This document shows, in pieces, positions 49,622 to 58,183 of a stretch of DNA of 58,183 bases; positions within the stretch are counted from its first letter, which is position 1; every line of letters starts with the position of its first letter. This stretch comes from CAYXVJ01 sp050309435 (GTDB taxonomy: Bacteria > Bacillota > Clostridia > Saccharofermentanales > Fastidiosipilaceae): positions 1 to 58,183 of the forward strand of contig JBNRMJ010000033.1 in NCBI GenBank assembly GCA_050309435.1, given 5' to 3'. The notes beneath the pieces were generated by a model. That model did no database searches and was not told the DNA's origin. It saw only the letters and a program-made list of their open reading frames with translations. Made by a program: the position numbers and the translations under genes.

Positions 49622-49659
49622 GCGGTCGAGGCATATGCCTTGACCGCATTTTATATTTT
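49622..49659 (+). terminator. Intrinsic terminator after jag
   Basis: GCGGTCGAGGC (49622-49632) pairs with GCCTTGACCGC (49637-49647) with one G-T pair and loop ATAT, followed by ATTTTATATTTT. Confidence 0.83.
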
Positions 49660-49662
49660 ACT

Positions 49663-49683
49663 GATATCGTACTTAACGATATC
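49663..49683 (+). promoter_or_regulatory. Perfect inverted repeat upstream of mnmE
   Basis: GATATCGT, ACTTA, ACGATATC form an 8-bp perfect dyad with a 5-base spacer, 17 bases before the mnmE ATG. Without a T-run and this close to the start it may be an operator or a translation-control hairpin. I do not know a regulator with this site. Confidence 0.45.
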
Positions 49684-49699
49684 GATTCGAGGACAAAAC

Positions 49700-51184
49700 A
49701 TGAATGACACGATCGTAGCTTATGCAACACCGCCCGGAATATCCGGGGTGGCAGTTTTGCGTTTATCGGGCGAAGACAGCCTCGACATCGTAGAGCGTAT
49801 CTTTACTCCCGGTCCTCTGCCGGGTACGCTTGCGGATGGCCAGTCAACATTCGGCAAACCGCTTCGGGAGCTAAACGGTTATCAGGCCGCCCTTGGATGG
49901 CTTCACCGGCCGGATGACGATATAGTTATCGATCAGGCTATCGTTTTGCGTTTCAAAGCACCGAACTCGTACACGGGCGAGCATGTTTTTGAGATATCCG
50001 TGCATGGGGGTTCGGCAGTCAGACGAAGCCTCCTTCATGCCTCCCTGGATGCCGGTGCAAGATTGGCCGAAGCCGGCGAGTTTACCAAAAGAGCATTTAT
50101 TAACGGAAAAATCGATCTGGCTCAATCGGAAGCCGTCATGGATCTGATCGAAGCGGATGCAGGCCAGGCCATGCAAGCCGCCATGCGACAGTTGCAGGGT
50201 GGATTGTCCAGACAGATTCGCGAATACGTTGACCTTTTATACAGCTGGTTATCGACACTCGAAGTTGGCATGGAATATCCGGAATACGATGATTCCGCGT
50301 TTCAAAACGAAGAGTTGCTTCAACTTTTACCGATGCTGGATAAAAAACTCGAGGATCTGGAACTAAGCTTCACCCAGGGCCGTATCCTGAAAGAAGGCTT
50401 GCAGGTAGTGATCGCGGGACGTCCCAATGCGGGAAAATCGTCCCTCTTGAACTATTTGGCCGGAGAAGACCGCTCGATTGTGACACAAATTGCGGGCACG
50501 ACAAGAGATACTGTTGATGTTGATATCAGTGTTGGCGGTTTGCCGGTTCGTCTGACGGATACGGCGGGTCTTCGGATCAGCGACGATCCGGTCGAAAAGA
50601 TCGGCATCGAACGAGCCACTAAAGCCCTGGCTGATGCGGATGTCGTCTTGTGGCTGCTTGATGGCGATAGACTGGCGGAACTGGATAGCTTCGACCGTGA
50701 CGGCAGCCCGCATGGCGATGTACTAAATGAATTTGAACTGGCTCAAATTAAAAATGCGAGTGATAAAAGTGAGATCTACTTCGTTTTGACCAAGCAGGAT
50801 ATCAGCAATTGGAGCGAAGAACGTCAATCGATGCTGGCCTCCATGCTTAAAGCCGCGTTGCCCGATACCAAAAAGCTCATCGCGACTTCAAGTATGAGCG
50901 GTGAAGGAGTCAACGATCTTCGAGCCGCTATCACGGACACATATGAACGGATGGGCTCGCGTACGGCCGATCAGGCACTCTTGACTTCGGAACGTCATCG
51001 AGACGCCATCCGTAAAGCAAGATCGATATTAACACCATTGACCAAGTCGGCCGGTGTGCTTGAACCGGTCATTGTGGCATCGCAATTAAAAGCATGTGCC
51101 GAAGCCCTCTCGGTCATCACCGGAGAAACTGTTTCAGAGCATCTTATTAATGAGTTGTTCAGCCGATTCTGTATCGGAAAGTAA
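49700..51184 (+). CDS. mnmE: tRNA modification GTPase MnmE
   Basis: Works with MnmG to modify U34 of tRNAs. The 494 residues have the N-terminal tetrahydrofolate-binding domain (TIVAYATPPGISGVAVLRLSG), a helical domain and an inserted G domain: G1 GRPNAGKSS, G2 GTTRDT, G3 DTAG, G4 TKQD. The C terminus is the catalytic FCIGK. Start ATG 49700 follows GAGG; upstream in-frame codons belong to the jag terminator. Confidence 0.97.
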   Translation: MNDTIVAYATPPGISGVAVLRLSGEDSLDIVERIFTPGPLPGTLADGQSTFGKPLRELNGYQAALGWLHRPDDDIVIDQAIVLRFKAPNSYTGEHVFEISVHGGSAVRRSLLHASLDAGARLAEAGEFTKRAFINGKIDLAQSEAVMDLIEADAGQAMQAAMRQLQGGLSRQIREYVDLLYSWLSTLEVGMEYPEYDDSAFQNEELLQLLPMLDKKLEDLELSFTQGRILKEGLQVVIAGRPNAGKSSLLNYLAGEDRSIVTQIAGTTRDTVDVDISVGGLPVRLTDTAGLRISDDPVEKIGIERATKALADADVVLWLLDGDRLAELDSFDRDGSPHGDVLNEFELAQIKNASDKSEIYFVLTKQDISNWSEERQSMLASMLKAALPDTKKLIATSSMSGEGVNDLRAAITDTYERMGSRTADQALLTSERHRDAIRKARSILTPLTKSAGVLEPVIVASQLKACAEALSVITGETVSEHLINELFSRFCIGK

Positions 51185-51194
51185 GGAAAAATAT

Positions 51195-53144
51195 ATGTAT
51201 ATGACATTCACTAACGCATTGGCGGATTCGGAAAATTTCCACGCCGGTGATTATGATATAGCAGTTATTGGTGCGGGCCATGCAGGTATCGAAGCCGCCA
51301 TGGCAGCCGCGCGCCTTGGGAAGTCGGTCATTATTATGGCCATGAATCTGGATTCCGTGGCAAACTTGCCTTGTAATCCGTCGATAGGCGGAACGGCAAA
51401 GGGCCAGCTGGTCAGAGAGATCGATGCTCTGGGCGGGCAGATGGGGGAAGTTGCAGACGTCGCCACCATCCAGTTCCGCATGCTTAATCAGTCAAAAGGA
51501 GCCGCGGTTTTATCGCCGCGTGCCCAAATTGACCGTCGCCTCTATATGGCTTTGATGAAGGAACGTCTGGAAGCACAGCACAATCTGCATCTGCGTCAGG
51601 AAGAAATCGTTGAAATTCTACTGAATGAAGAAGGTCATGTTGCAGGCGTGCTGAGCCGCTTCGGCTCGGTCTACGGCTGTAAAGCCATCATCCTCTCGAG
51701 CGGTACTTATCTGGATTCGCGTGTGATTATCGGTCGGCGAACCTTCGCTTCCGGACCGGACAACATGCATCAGTCTCTCGGTTTGTCGGATTCGCTTCGT
51801 GCCCACGGCATTACACTTCAGCGTTTCAAAACAGGAACCCCTGTTCGAATCAACCGTCACTCCATGGATTTCTCTAAGCTGGAGCGTCAGGATGCTGACG
51901 AACGTCCGGGTCGCTTTTCGTTCAATCCCTATGCCGAGGGTCCCCGCGATCCCGAAAAACCGGAACCCTGCTGGCTGGCCTGGACCAACGACGAAACACA
52001 TAAGCTGATCTCGGCCAATCTTCATCGCTCCCCGATGTACAGCGGTATCATCGAAGGTGTCGGAGCCCGTTACTGTCCGTCCATCGAAGATAAGGTTGTG
52101 CGCTTCGCCGATAAGGAACGTCATCAACTCTTTATCGAGCCGACCGGACGAAATACGGATGAAATGTATCTCATGGGTCTGTCGACGAGCTTGCCTCAGG
52201 ATATACAGCAGGCCATGCTCCGCACCATTCCGGGTCTGGAGAATGCCGTCATTCAACGCAGTGCCTATGCGATCGAATACGATTGCCTGATGCCGGAAGA
52301 TTTAAGCGCGAGACTCGAACTTAAGAAAATACCCGGACTATATACGGCCGGGCAGATTAACGGAACCTCCGGTTACGAAGAAGCTGCCGCTCAGGGGCTG
52401 ATTGCCGGTATCAACGCGGCACGTGCGCTCAGCGGTGAAGAGCCTCTGGTTCTCGGTCGCGATCAGGGCTATATCGGTGTCCTGATCGACGATCTCATCA
52501 GCAAAGGAACCAAAGAGCCTTATCGCATGATGACTTCCCGTGCCGAATACCGTCTTATCCTCCGTCAGGACAATGCCGACGAGCGCCTCACGCCGATCGG
52601 TCGCGAACTTGGTTTGATTTCAGACGCGCGCTGGGAAGCTTTCCAAAAAAAGCAGGCCATGATTCAAAGAGAAATAGAAAGACTTCATAGCACCCGAATC
52701 AAACCCTCTGCCGAAATCGATGCAATTATGGACAGCCTGGGTACTTCACGTCTGGCGGGAGGCATAGCACTGGCCGAACTGCTGGCTCGTCCCGAAATGA
52801 ACTATGAGCGACTGGCGGCACTGGATCCCGAGCGTCCTGAGTTACCTTATGATGTTTGCGAAGAAGTTGATATCAGTTTAAGGTATGCAGGTTACATCAA
52901 GCTCGAGGAACAGCGAATCAAAAAGCAAAGCGAACTTGAAAAGATGCGTCTTTCGCCCGATTTTGACTACAGTCAAATCAAAGGACTGCGCATCGAAGCC
53001 CGCGACAAACTGAATCGCTACCAGCCCGAGACCGTGGGTCAGGCAGGACGCATATCCGGTGTTTCACCCGCGGATATACAGGTTCTGCTGGTGTATCTGG
53101 AGAGTATGCGCAGGAGTAAAAAGGAGGCCAGGACCCATGTCTGA
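51195..53144 (+). CDS. mnmG: tRNA uridine-5-carboxymethylaminomethyl modification enzyme MnmG
   Basis: FAD enzyme, partner of MnmE, 649 residues. The FAD-binding motif VIGAGHAGIEAAMAAARLG starts near residue 25. Also seen are the family blocks NLPCNPSIGGTAKGQLVREIDALGG and GLIAGINAARALSGEEP. ATG 51195 is seven bases after AAGGA; the frame stays open upstream through the end of mnmE. It overlaps rsmG by 8 bp. Confidence 0.97.
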   Translation: MYMTFTNALADSENFHAGDYDIAVIGAGHAGIEAAMAAARLGKSVIIMAMNLDSVANLPCNPSIGGTAKGQLVREIDALGGQMGEVADVATIQFRMLNQSKGAAVLSPRAQIDRRLYMALMKERLEAQHNLHLRQEEIVEILLNEEGHVAGVLSRFGSVYGCKAIILSSGTYLDSRVIIGRRTFASGPDNMHQSLGLSDSLRAHGITLQRFKTGTPVRINRHSMDFSKLERQDADERPGRFSFNPYAEGPRDPEKPEPCWLAWTNDETHKLISANLHRSPMYSGIIEGVGARYCPSIEDKVVRFADKERHQLFIEPTGRNTDEMYLMGLSTSLPQDIQQAMLRTIPGLENAVIQRSAYAIEYDCLMPEDLSARLELKKIPGLYTAGQINGTSGYEEAAAQGLIAGINAARALSGEEPLVLGRDQGYIGVLIDDLISKGTKEPYRMMTSRAEYRLILRQDNADERLTPIGRELGLISDARWEAFQKKQAMIQREIERLHSTRIKPSAEIDAIMDSLGTSRLAGGIALAELLARPEMNYERLAALDPERPELPYDVCEEVDISLRYAGYIKLEEQRIKKQSELEKMRLSPDFDYSQIKGLRIEARDKLNRYQPETVGQAGRISGVSPADIQVLLVYLESMRRSKKEARTHV

Positions 53145-53928
53145 TGCCCTTACAGATAATAAAGCAAGCGATGTGATCGAGTTTTCACCCGCAGGGTTGA
53201 AGAGGTGGATCGAAAATGCCAGATGGAGAAAGACTTACGATATTTCCGATGAACAGATTCGTTTGCTGGTAACTTATGCCGAGCTGCTCGTGGAAACCAA
53301 TAAGCAGATGAACTTAACCGCGATCACGGATGTTCAGGGAATTGCAGAGCGCCACATTCTGGATAGCCTGACGGCACTGCCGGTCCTGGACGCCGAAATC
53401 AAACGTGCCGGCCTGACGGATCGTGCTTTCCGTGTCGCCGATGTAGGGACCGGAGCCGGTCTTCCCGCGGTCATCCTGAAAATCATGAGACCCGAAATCG
53501 AGCTATATATGATCGATTCGCTCGCCAAGCGGATCCGTTTTCTGGAGAAGGTATCGGAAACCTTGGGCTTTGACCGTGTCTTCTGCTTGCATCTGCGAGC
53601 CGAGGAGGCGGGACGTCTGCCCGAATTGAGAGATCAAATCGATTTCGTGACCGCACGTGCCGTAGCGGAATTGCGTATTTTAGCCGAGTATTGTCTGCCC
53701 CTGGCTCGTCCGGAAGGTCTTTTTCTTGCCATGAAAGCAAGAGCTGACGAGGAACTGGAATCGGCCAAAACGGCTATTAGACTCTTGTCGGCAAAGACGG
53801 TTAACGTCGATTTGTTCATGCTGCCCGATACGGATATGGAGAGACAGCTGATCTCGATTCGTAAAACAAGAGCTACTCCGAAAGCATATCCCAGAGCCGC
53901 CGGAAAGCTTCAAAAGAAGCCTCTATGA
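53137..53928 (+). CDS. rsmG: 16S rRNA (guanine-N7) methyltransferase RsmG
   Basis: A 263-residue GidB-family methyltransferase acting on G527 of 16S rRNA. The SAM-binding motif is ADVGTGAGLPAVIL, preceded by MNLTAITDVQGIAERHILDSL. AAGGAGG lies before ATG 53137 inside the end of mnmG. In many Bacillota the next genes are parA/parB; here gyrA follows. Confidence 0.96.
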   Translation: MSDALTDNKASDVIEFSPAGLKRWIENARWRKTYDISDEQIRLLVTYAELLVETNKQMNLTAITDVQGIAERHILDSLTALPVLDAEIKRAGLTDRAFRVADVGTGAGLPAVILKIMRPEIELYMIDSLAKRIRFLEKVSETLGFDRVFCLHLRAEEAGRLPELRDQIDFVTARAVAELRILAEYCLPLARPEGLFLAMKARADEELESAKTAIRLLSAKTVNVDLFMLPDTDMERQLISIRKTRATPKAYPRAAGKLQKKPL

Positions 53929-53982
53929 GCGACTCCAAAGGGTCTGCGTTTGACCTCGATCAAGCGAATCGGCTACTCGGTA

Positions 53983-53991
53983 TGTTATAAT
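53983..53991 (+). promoter_or_regulatory. Extended -10 promoter of gyrA
   Basis: TGTTATAAT (TGN plus consensus TATAAT) is 52 bases before the gyrA GTG. A TTGACC at 53950-53955 is too distant for a -35. Confidence 0.6.
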
Positions 53992-54042
53992 TAACGGGTA
54001 AGCAATTTTCATTCTAATCAAAAGATATCCGGAGGTTCGCTT

Positions 54043-56730
54043 GTGGCGAAAATAAAGCGTTCCGTTAAGGAACAAGCTAAGCTTGATCAAGGCGTCGATG
54101 ATCTCTTCATGCTCAACGTCGACAACATAGTGCCTGTCGATCTCGAAGACGAGATGAAATCCGCCTTTATCGATTACGCGATGAGTGTTATTACCGATCG
54201 CGCATTACCTGATGTCCGCGACGGCTTAAAGCCGGTTCACAGGCGCATCTTGTATTCCATGTATACGCAGGGCTTCACACCAGATAAATCCTATCGAAAA
54301 TGTGCTGCCACTGTCGGTGACGTGCTCGGTCGTTTTCATCCTCACGGTGATGCGGCTGTTTATGATGCTTTGGTCCGTTTGGGCCAGGATTTCTCGCAGC
54401 GCCATACACTGGTAGACGGACACGGTAACTTCGGTTCTCGTGACGGCGACCCGCCGGCCGCATACCGTTACACGGAAGCCCGTCTGACGCGAATTGCCAT
54501 GGAGCTGCTTCGCGACATTAACAAAAATACAGTCGATTTCCAGCCCAACTTCGATGACCATGAGATGGAGCCCTCGGTTCTGCCTTCGGGTTTCCCGAAC
54601 CTCCTGGTTAACGGATCCACGGGTATTGCGGTCGGTATGGCCACCAACATTCCTTCGCACAATCTTGGCGAAGTGGTCGATGGCGCCATCTACCTGATGC
54701 GAAACCCCGATGCCGATCTGGACGACCTGATGCAGATCGTTAAAGCACCGGACTTTCCGACCGGCGGCGTGATCATGGGTCTTTCCGGTGTCCGCGAAGC
54801 CTACAGTACGGGACGCGGCCGCATCGTCGTACGCGCACGCTGCGAGATCGAAGAATTTGGAAGCAACCGTTACCGCATCATTGTTAACGACCTGCCTTAT
54901 GCCGTTAACAAGGCCAGACTGATCGAAAAAATTGCCGATCTGGCCAAGGAAAAGCGCATCGAGGGAATCTCTTTCATTCGCGACGAATCGGATCGAAACG
55001 AAGAAGTTCGTATCTGTATCGAACTTCGTGCGAGTGCCAATCCGAATGTTGTCTTGAATCAGTTGTACAAGCATACACAGTTACAGGATAACTTTAATGC
55101 GAACATGCTGGCACTGGTGCCGGACGAACGTGGCTTGCTCGAACCGAGAACAGTTACTTTGATCGATGCTTTGAATCATTACATCGATCATCAGAAAGAT
55201 GTCACGCTGCGCCGGACCCGTTTTGAACTGGAGAAAGCGGAGGCCAGAAGACATATTGTCGAAGGTCTGTTGAAAGCAATCGATCAGATCGACGAAGTCA
55301 TCCGTATCATTCGCGCATCTTCGAGCGAGGACGATGCCAAGACGGCCTTGTCCGAACGTTTCGGTTTTACGGATCGTCAGTCCCAGCATATCGTTGATAT
55401 GAGGCTGGGCCGTCTGACGGGACTCGAACGCGATAAGCTGCTTGCCGAATTTAACGAGCTGACCGAGCGCATCGAGTATTACAAGTCGATTATTCTGGAC
55501 GAAAACATTCTGATCGAAACGATCGAAGCGGATATGCTTCAGGTTAAGAACCGCTTCGCCCAAGAGAGACTGACGGATATCGATCCCTTTGCCGAAGAGA
55601 TTACCGATGAGTCACTGATTAAAGAAGAGCAGGTTATGGTTACCTTGACACACTTCGGTTACGTCAAACGCCAGGCTGTCTCCATGTATCAGAGTCAGCA
55701 TCGCGGTGGTCGCGGTGTCAGCGGCATGACGACCAGAGAAGAAGATTATGTCGAAATTCTGAAAGCCACCTCTACTCATGATTGGTTGCTGTTCTTCACG
55801 GACACGGGCCGAGTCTTTAAGATGAAGGCTTATCAGATTCCCGAATCCTCGCGTACAGCCAGAGGCATGGCCATTGTCAATCTTCTGGCACTGGAGGCAG
55901 ACGAGAAGATTCAGACAATGATTCCGATCAGAGATCCTGAAGAAGGCGGTTATCTAACTTTCGTCACGCGTAACGGCCAGGTGAAGCGAACGGAACTGGC
56001 CTCATTTAAGAACATCAATAAATCGGGTCTGATTGCCATCAACTTGCGCGACGACGATAAACTGGTCAATGTTCTGCGCACGAATGACGAAGACGAGATC
56101 ATTATCGCTACGGCGAAAGGTATGTCGATTCGCTTCCATGAACAGGATGCCAGATCGATGGGTCGTGATACGAGCGGTGTACGCGGTATCAATCTGCGCG
56201 AAGACGACCATGTCATCGGTGCTTTGAAGATAGAAGAGAGCCGCGATATGTTTGTGGTCTCGGCCAGAGGATTTGGCAAGCGCACGAGATTTGAGGATTA
56301 TCGTCAGCAGAACCGTGGCGGTTACGGCATCATGACTTATAAGGTGACCGGAAAAACGGGTGATGTCGTCGGTGTTGCGACAGTCGACGAAAACGAAGAT
56401 ATTTTACTGGTTAACGACAGCGGAGTTATTATACGTTTGAAGGTATCCGAGATTCCCGTTCAGGGTCGTGCCGCCAGAGGCGTAACCCTGATGCGTTCCG
56501 ATAACAGTCTGGTTGTGGATCTGGCTGTGGTAGATCACGAAGACGAAGAAGAAGTTGCGGACGGTGAAAACGCGGATGAAGCAGCTGACGGCAATGCCGG
56601 CGAGGTACAGGCGATTCGCAGCAGAAATCCGGGTGAAGGTTCCTTATATGAAGAGACAGAAGAGGAATCGTTCGAGGAAAGCGATGATACCGGAATAGAA
56701 CCGCTGATGAGCGCACCTGACGAAGATTAA
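54043..56730 (+). CDS. gyrA: DNA gyrase subunit A (GTG start)
   Basis: Breakage-reunion subunit of DNA gyrase, 895 residues. The active-site Tyr is in AAYRYTEARLT. The quinolone-pocket segment reads RFHPHGDAAVYDALVRLGQDF, with Ala where E. coli has Ser83 and Asp retained at 87. The C-terminal beta-pinwheel has a GyrA-box-like HRGGRGVSG, which favours GyrA over ParC. A long acidic tail (about 825-895) ends the protein. GTG 54043 follows GGAGG by seven bases. gyrB is not in the window. Confidence 0.95.
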   Translation: MAKIKRSVKEQAKLDQGVDDLFMLNVDNIVPVDLEDEMKSAFIDYAMSVITDRALPDVRDGLKPVHRRILYSMYTQGFTPDKSYRKCAATVGDVLGRFHPHGDAAVYDALVRLGQDFSQRHTLVDGHGNFGSRDGDPPAAYRYTEARLTRIAMELLRDINKNTVDFQPNFDDHEMEPSVLPSGFPNLLVNGSTGIAVGMATNIPSHNLGEVVDGAIYLMRNPDADLDDLMQIVKAPDFPTGGVIMGLSGVREAYSTGRGRIVVRARCEIEEFGSNRYRIIVNDLPYAVNKARLIEKIADLAKEKRIEGISFIRDESDRNEEVRICIELRASANPNVVLNQLYKHTQLQDNFNANMLALVPDERGLLEPRTVTLIDALNHYIDHQKDVTLRRTRFELEKAEARRHIVEGLLKAIDQIDEVIRIIRASSSEDDAKTALSERFGFTDRQSQHIVDMRLGRLTGLERDKLLAEFNELTERIEYYKSIILDENILIETIEADMLQVKNRFAQERLTDIDPFAEEITDESLIKEEQVMVTLTHFGYVKRQAVSMYQSQHRGGRGVSGMTTREEDYVEILKATSTHDWLLFFTDTGRVFKMKAYQIPESSRTARGMAIVNLLALEADEKIQTMIPIRDPEEGGYLTFVTRNGQVKRTELASFKNINKSGLIAINLRDDDKLVNVLRTNDEDEIIIATAKGMSIRFHEQDARSMGRDTSGVRGINLREDDHVIGALKIEESRDMFVVSARGFGKRTRFEDYRQQNRGGYGIMTYKVTGKTGDVVGVATVDENEDILLVNDSGVIIRLKVSEIPVQGRAARGVTLMRSDNSLVVDLAVVDHEDEEEVADGENADEAADGNAGEVQAIRSRNPGEGSLYEETEEESFEESDDTGIEPLMSAPDED

Positions 56731-56780
56731 TGCTTCGGAGAGCAGATCCGAGAAAGCCGTAACAGAACATAAACGATCGA

Positions 56781-56815
56781 AGCCCCCGTGTTGCTTAATA
56801 ACACAGGGGGCTTTT
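56781..56815 (+). terminator. Intrinsic terminator of gyrA
   Basis: AGCCCCC-GTGTT (56781-56792) pairs with AACAC-A-GGGGGCT (56800-56812) with one bulged A, followed by TTTTC. It lies between the convergent ends of gyrA and ldh and may also act on ldh. Confidence 0.85.
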
Positions 56816-56840
56816 CTATGTTCCGGCTATGGATTGCGTT

Positions 56841-57794
56841 TTATATATCGTTCAGATCATCTAATACTTTTCGGATGGCTGCGGCTGAAACTTGCAGTTT
56901 TTCTTTTTCCTCTTCGTTCAAAGGAAGTTCCGGAATTTTCTCGATGCCCCGGGAAGAGATCAAAGCGGGAACGCTGAGAACCAAATCGTTAAGCCCGTAT
57001 TCTCCGTTGAGACGGGTTGATACCGTGCGAATCGCGGGCAAAGGCTGCAACAGTGATTCGATAATCGTAGAGGTGGCGATCCCGATTCCGTAGTAGGTGG
57101 CTCCTTTGCGCAGGATGATATCGCCGGCGGCATTTCTTGTTTTACTAACTATTTCGTCTTGATCTTCTTTTGTCAGGCGGATACCGGCGGCAAGACTGTA
57201 GTCTTTAATCGAAAAACCGGAGATATTGGTTGCACTCCAGGCAGGAAACTGCGTATCGCCATGCTCGCCGATGATGTAAGCGTGGATATTTTGGACATCG
57301 ATGGCAAGCTTTTCGCCGAGAAGATAGCGAAAGCGGATACTGTCGAGAACCGTTCCGGACCCGATCACTTTATCGTGGGGAAGACCCAGCCACTCCTGAT
57401 ACTTATAAGTCAGCACATCAACCGGGTTGGCAACAACCAATATAAGTCCGCCGTTGTAGTGCGGCTTGATCGCTTCTGCTATCTGTTTTGAGATTTTCGT
57501 GTTCCTGACCACCAGATCCATTCTGCTCTCGCCGGGTTTCTGTCCGGCTCCGGCGGTGATCACTATGATGTCGGCATCCCGTACTGCGTCGTATCCGGCG
57601 GCATATATATCCATATCGTTCAGAAAAGGAAGACCGTGACTGATGTCCATCACCTCGCCTTCGGCTTTCTCCCGGTTTACATCGACAAGAACCAGTTTCT
57701 GAACAAGAGACTTGATTGCTATCACATAAGCTGTCGTGGCACCGACTGCACCTGCTCCGATGATGACTGCTTTGATTCCTTTATTCTTTTTCAT
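56841..57794 (-). CDS. ldh: L-lactate dehydrogenase
   Basis: NAD-dependent fermentation enzyme, 317 residues, reducing pyruvate to lactate. NAD-binding motif VIIGAGAVGATTAYV; substrate-loop GQKPGESRMDLV with the catalytic Arg; active-site His in IIGEHGDTQF. The Gln-x-Lys before PGESR favours lactate over malate as substrate. GAGGG precedes the ATG on the minus strand. Points into the gyrA terminator. Confidence 0.95.
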   Translation of the reverse strand: MKKNKGIKAVIIGAGAVGATTAYVIAIKSLVQKLVLVDVNREKAEGEVMDISHGLPFLNDMDIYAAGYDAVRDADIIVITAGAGQKPGESRMDLVVRNTKISKQIAEAIKPHYNGGLILVVANPVDVLTYKYQEWLGLPHDKVIGSGTVLDSIRFRYLLGEKLAIDVQNIHAYIIGEHGDTQFPAWSATNISGFSIKDYSLAAGIRLTKEDQDEIVSKTRNAAGDIILRKGATYYGIGIATSTIIESLLQPLPAIRTVSTRLNGEYGLNDLVLSVPALISSRGIEKIPELPLNEEEKEKLQVSAAAIRKVLDDLNDI

Positions 57795-57868
57795 ATGGAC
57801 CCTCGAATTCTATATGCTCTTATATATATAATGATTCAAACTTCTGTTTACCTGCTTATAGCGAAAGA

Positions 57869-57886
57869 AGTTAGGGTGGACTAACT
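57869..57886. promoter_or_regulatory. 18-bp palindrome upstream of ldh
   Basis: AGTTAG, GGTGGA, CTAACT: perfect 6-bp arms, about 75 bases before the ldh start. It could be an operator; it does not match the Rex consensus TTGTTAANNNNTTAACAA well. The rest of 57795-58077 shows no gene. Confidence 0.35.
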
Positions 57887-58077
57887 ACCAAGGTCATCTT
57901 ACCACTGAGGAATAGAAATAAATGTATCGATTGTTCCGGGAAGGATAGCCTTGAAACGCCGACGTATTCGAGATTCACGCTGTTTTCTATTAGAAAAAAC
58001 TGCTGTAAAACTAAGATGAAAAGTATGAAACACCCGGCCGTGTTGGAGAATTGCCGAGAAAAGCAGCGAAAAAGGGC

Positions 58078-58107
58078 TTGACGATTCTCGGGGGTAGGTG
58101 GTACTAT
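58078..58107 (+). promoter_or_regulatory. rRNA operon promoter
   Basis: TTGACG (58078-58083), an 18-base spacer with a G-rich run and TACTAT (58102-58107). Downstream sequence is a typical rRNA leader, so this is most likely the promoter of an rRNA operon whose 16S gene lies just off the right edge. Confidence 0.72.
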
Positions 58108-58113
58108 AGCTGA

Positions 58114-58183
58114 GCGCCTCACGAGTGAGGCCGGACCTTGAAAATTGAACAGAGACAAATAGTGCAAACACAAATATACGAGC
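58114..58183 (+). other. rRNA operon leader with boxA-like antitermination element
   Basis: GCCTCAC-GA-GTGAGGC (58116-58131) is a perfect short hairpin. It is followed by ACCTTGAAAATTGAACAGAG (58135-58154), which resembles the conserved CTTTGAAAACT-type leader element found before 16S rRNA in Bacillota. The 16S gene itself is not reached before the window ends. Confidence 0.65.

Noticed and set aside
49640..49699. Upstream N-terminal extension of MnmE
   Set aside because: The 20 extra codons cover the jag terminator and the dyad, and the family starts at the ATG at 49700.
54226..55074. 282-codon frame opposite gyrA
   Set aside because: Lies wholly inside gyrA, without family motifs or ribosome site.

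Overview
This 58.2-kb window is a dense, mostly plus-strand chromosomal segment of an anaerobic member of the Bacillota, most likely class Clostridia. The evidence is the gene content: class III ribonucleotide reductase, a Gram-positive-type YidC, Veg, a SigH-like sigma factor, YitT, Mini-RNase III, the order rpmH-rnpA-yidD-yidC-jag-mnmE-mnmG-rsmG, and promoters with TTGAC- and TATAAT-like boxes, often of the extended -10 (TGN) type. I cannot name the genus. Both ends are ribosomal: bases 1-41 are the 3' end of a 5S rRNA, and the last ~100 bases are the promoter and leader of another rRNA operon, so the window may be a whole contig broken at rRNA repeats. I see no insertion sequence, prophage, integrase or CRISPR array.

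Layout. 1-583: 5S end, tRNA-Asn and a tandem array of strong hairpins. 584-6522: two ribonucleotide reductase systems transcribed divergently, a class I pair (nrdB-nrdA, leftward) and class III nrdD-nrdG (rightward), with tandem NrdR boxes on the nrdD promoter. 6754-14677: a five-gene oligopeptide ABC importer whose binding protein and one permease are greatly enlarged. 14780-24424: a small membrane protein, an FAD/[2Fe-2S] oxidoreductase, a MutM-phosphogluconolactonase fusion (minus strand), a THUMP-domain RNA methyltransferase, a sugar-nucleotide-type nucleotidyltransferase, proA, rpiB, upp and rpiA. 24421-29999 (minus strand): a very compact Tad/Flp pilus-type locus (TadZ-like protein, CpaF ATPase, fused TadB-TadC, one Flp-type pilin, DUF6382-like/FHA protein).

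30268-38440: metK, comF, a probable 6S RNA, cysS, mrnC, rlmB with a long R/D-rich repeat tail, a sigH-like gene and an unknown membrane-anchored protein. 38562-38638: tRNA-Arg on the minus strand. 38927-42450: tig, clpP, clpX. 42629-46696: PC4/YdbC-type protein, AraC regulator plus YitT protein, veg and ispE. 46812-56730: the cluster usually found beside oriC (rpmH, rnpA, yidD, yidC, jag, mnmE, mnmG, rsmG), then gyrA, but with no dnaA, dnaN or parAB in view. 56841-57794: ldh on the minus strand, followed by the promoter of the next rRNA operon.

Most of the window is housekeeping: DNA precursors, translation, protein quality control and pentose phosphate/nucleotide salvage. The least ordinary parts are the ATP-cone transferred to NrdB, the enlarged OppA/OppC with an internal repeat, the MutM-lactonase fusion with a possible internal start, the minimal Tad locus with a shared upstream motif, and the hairpin array next to tRNA-Asn. 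Family assignments come from reading the protein sequences by eye; no searches were run.
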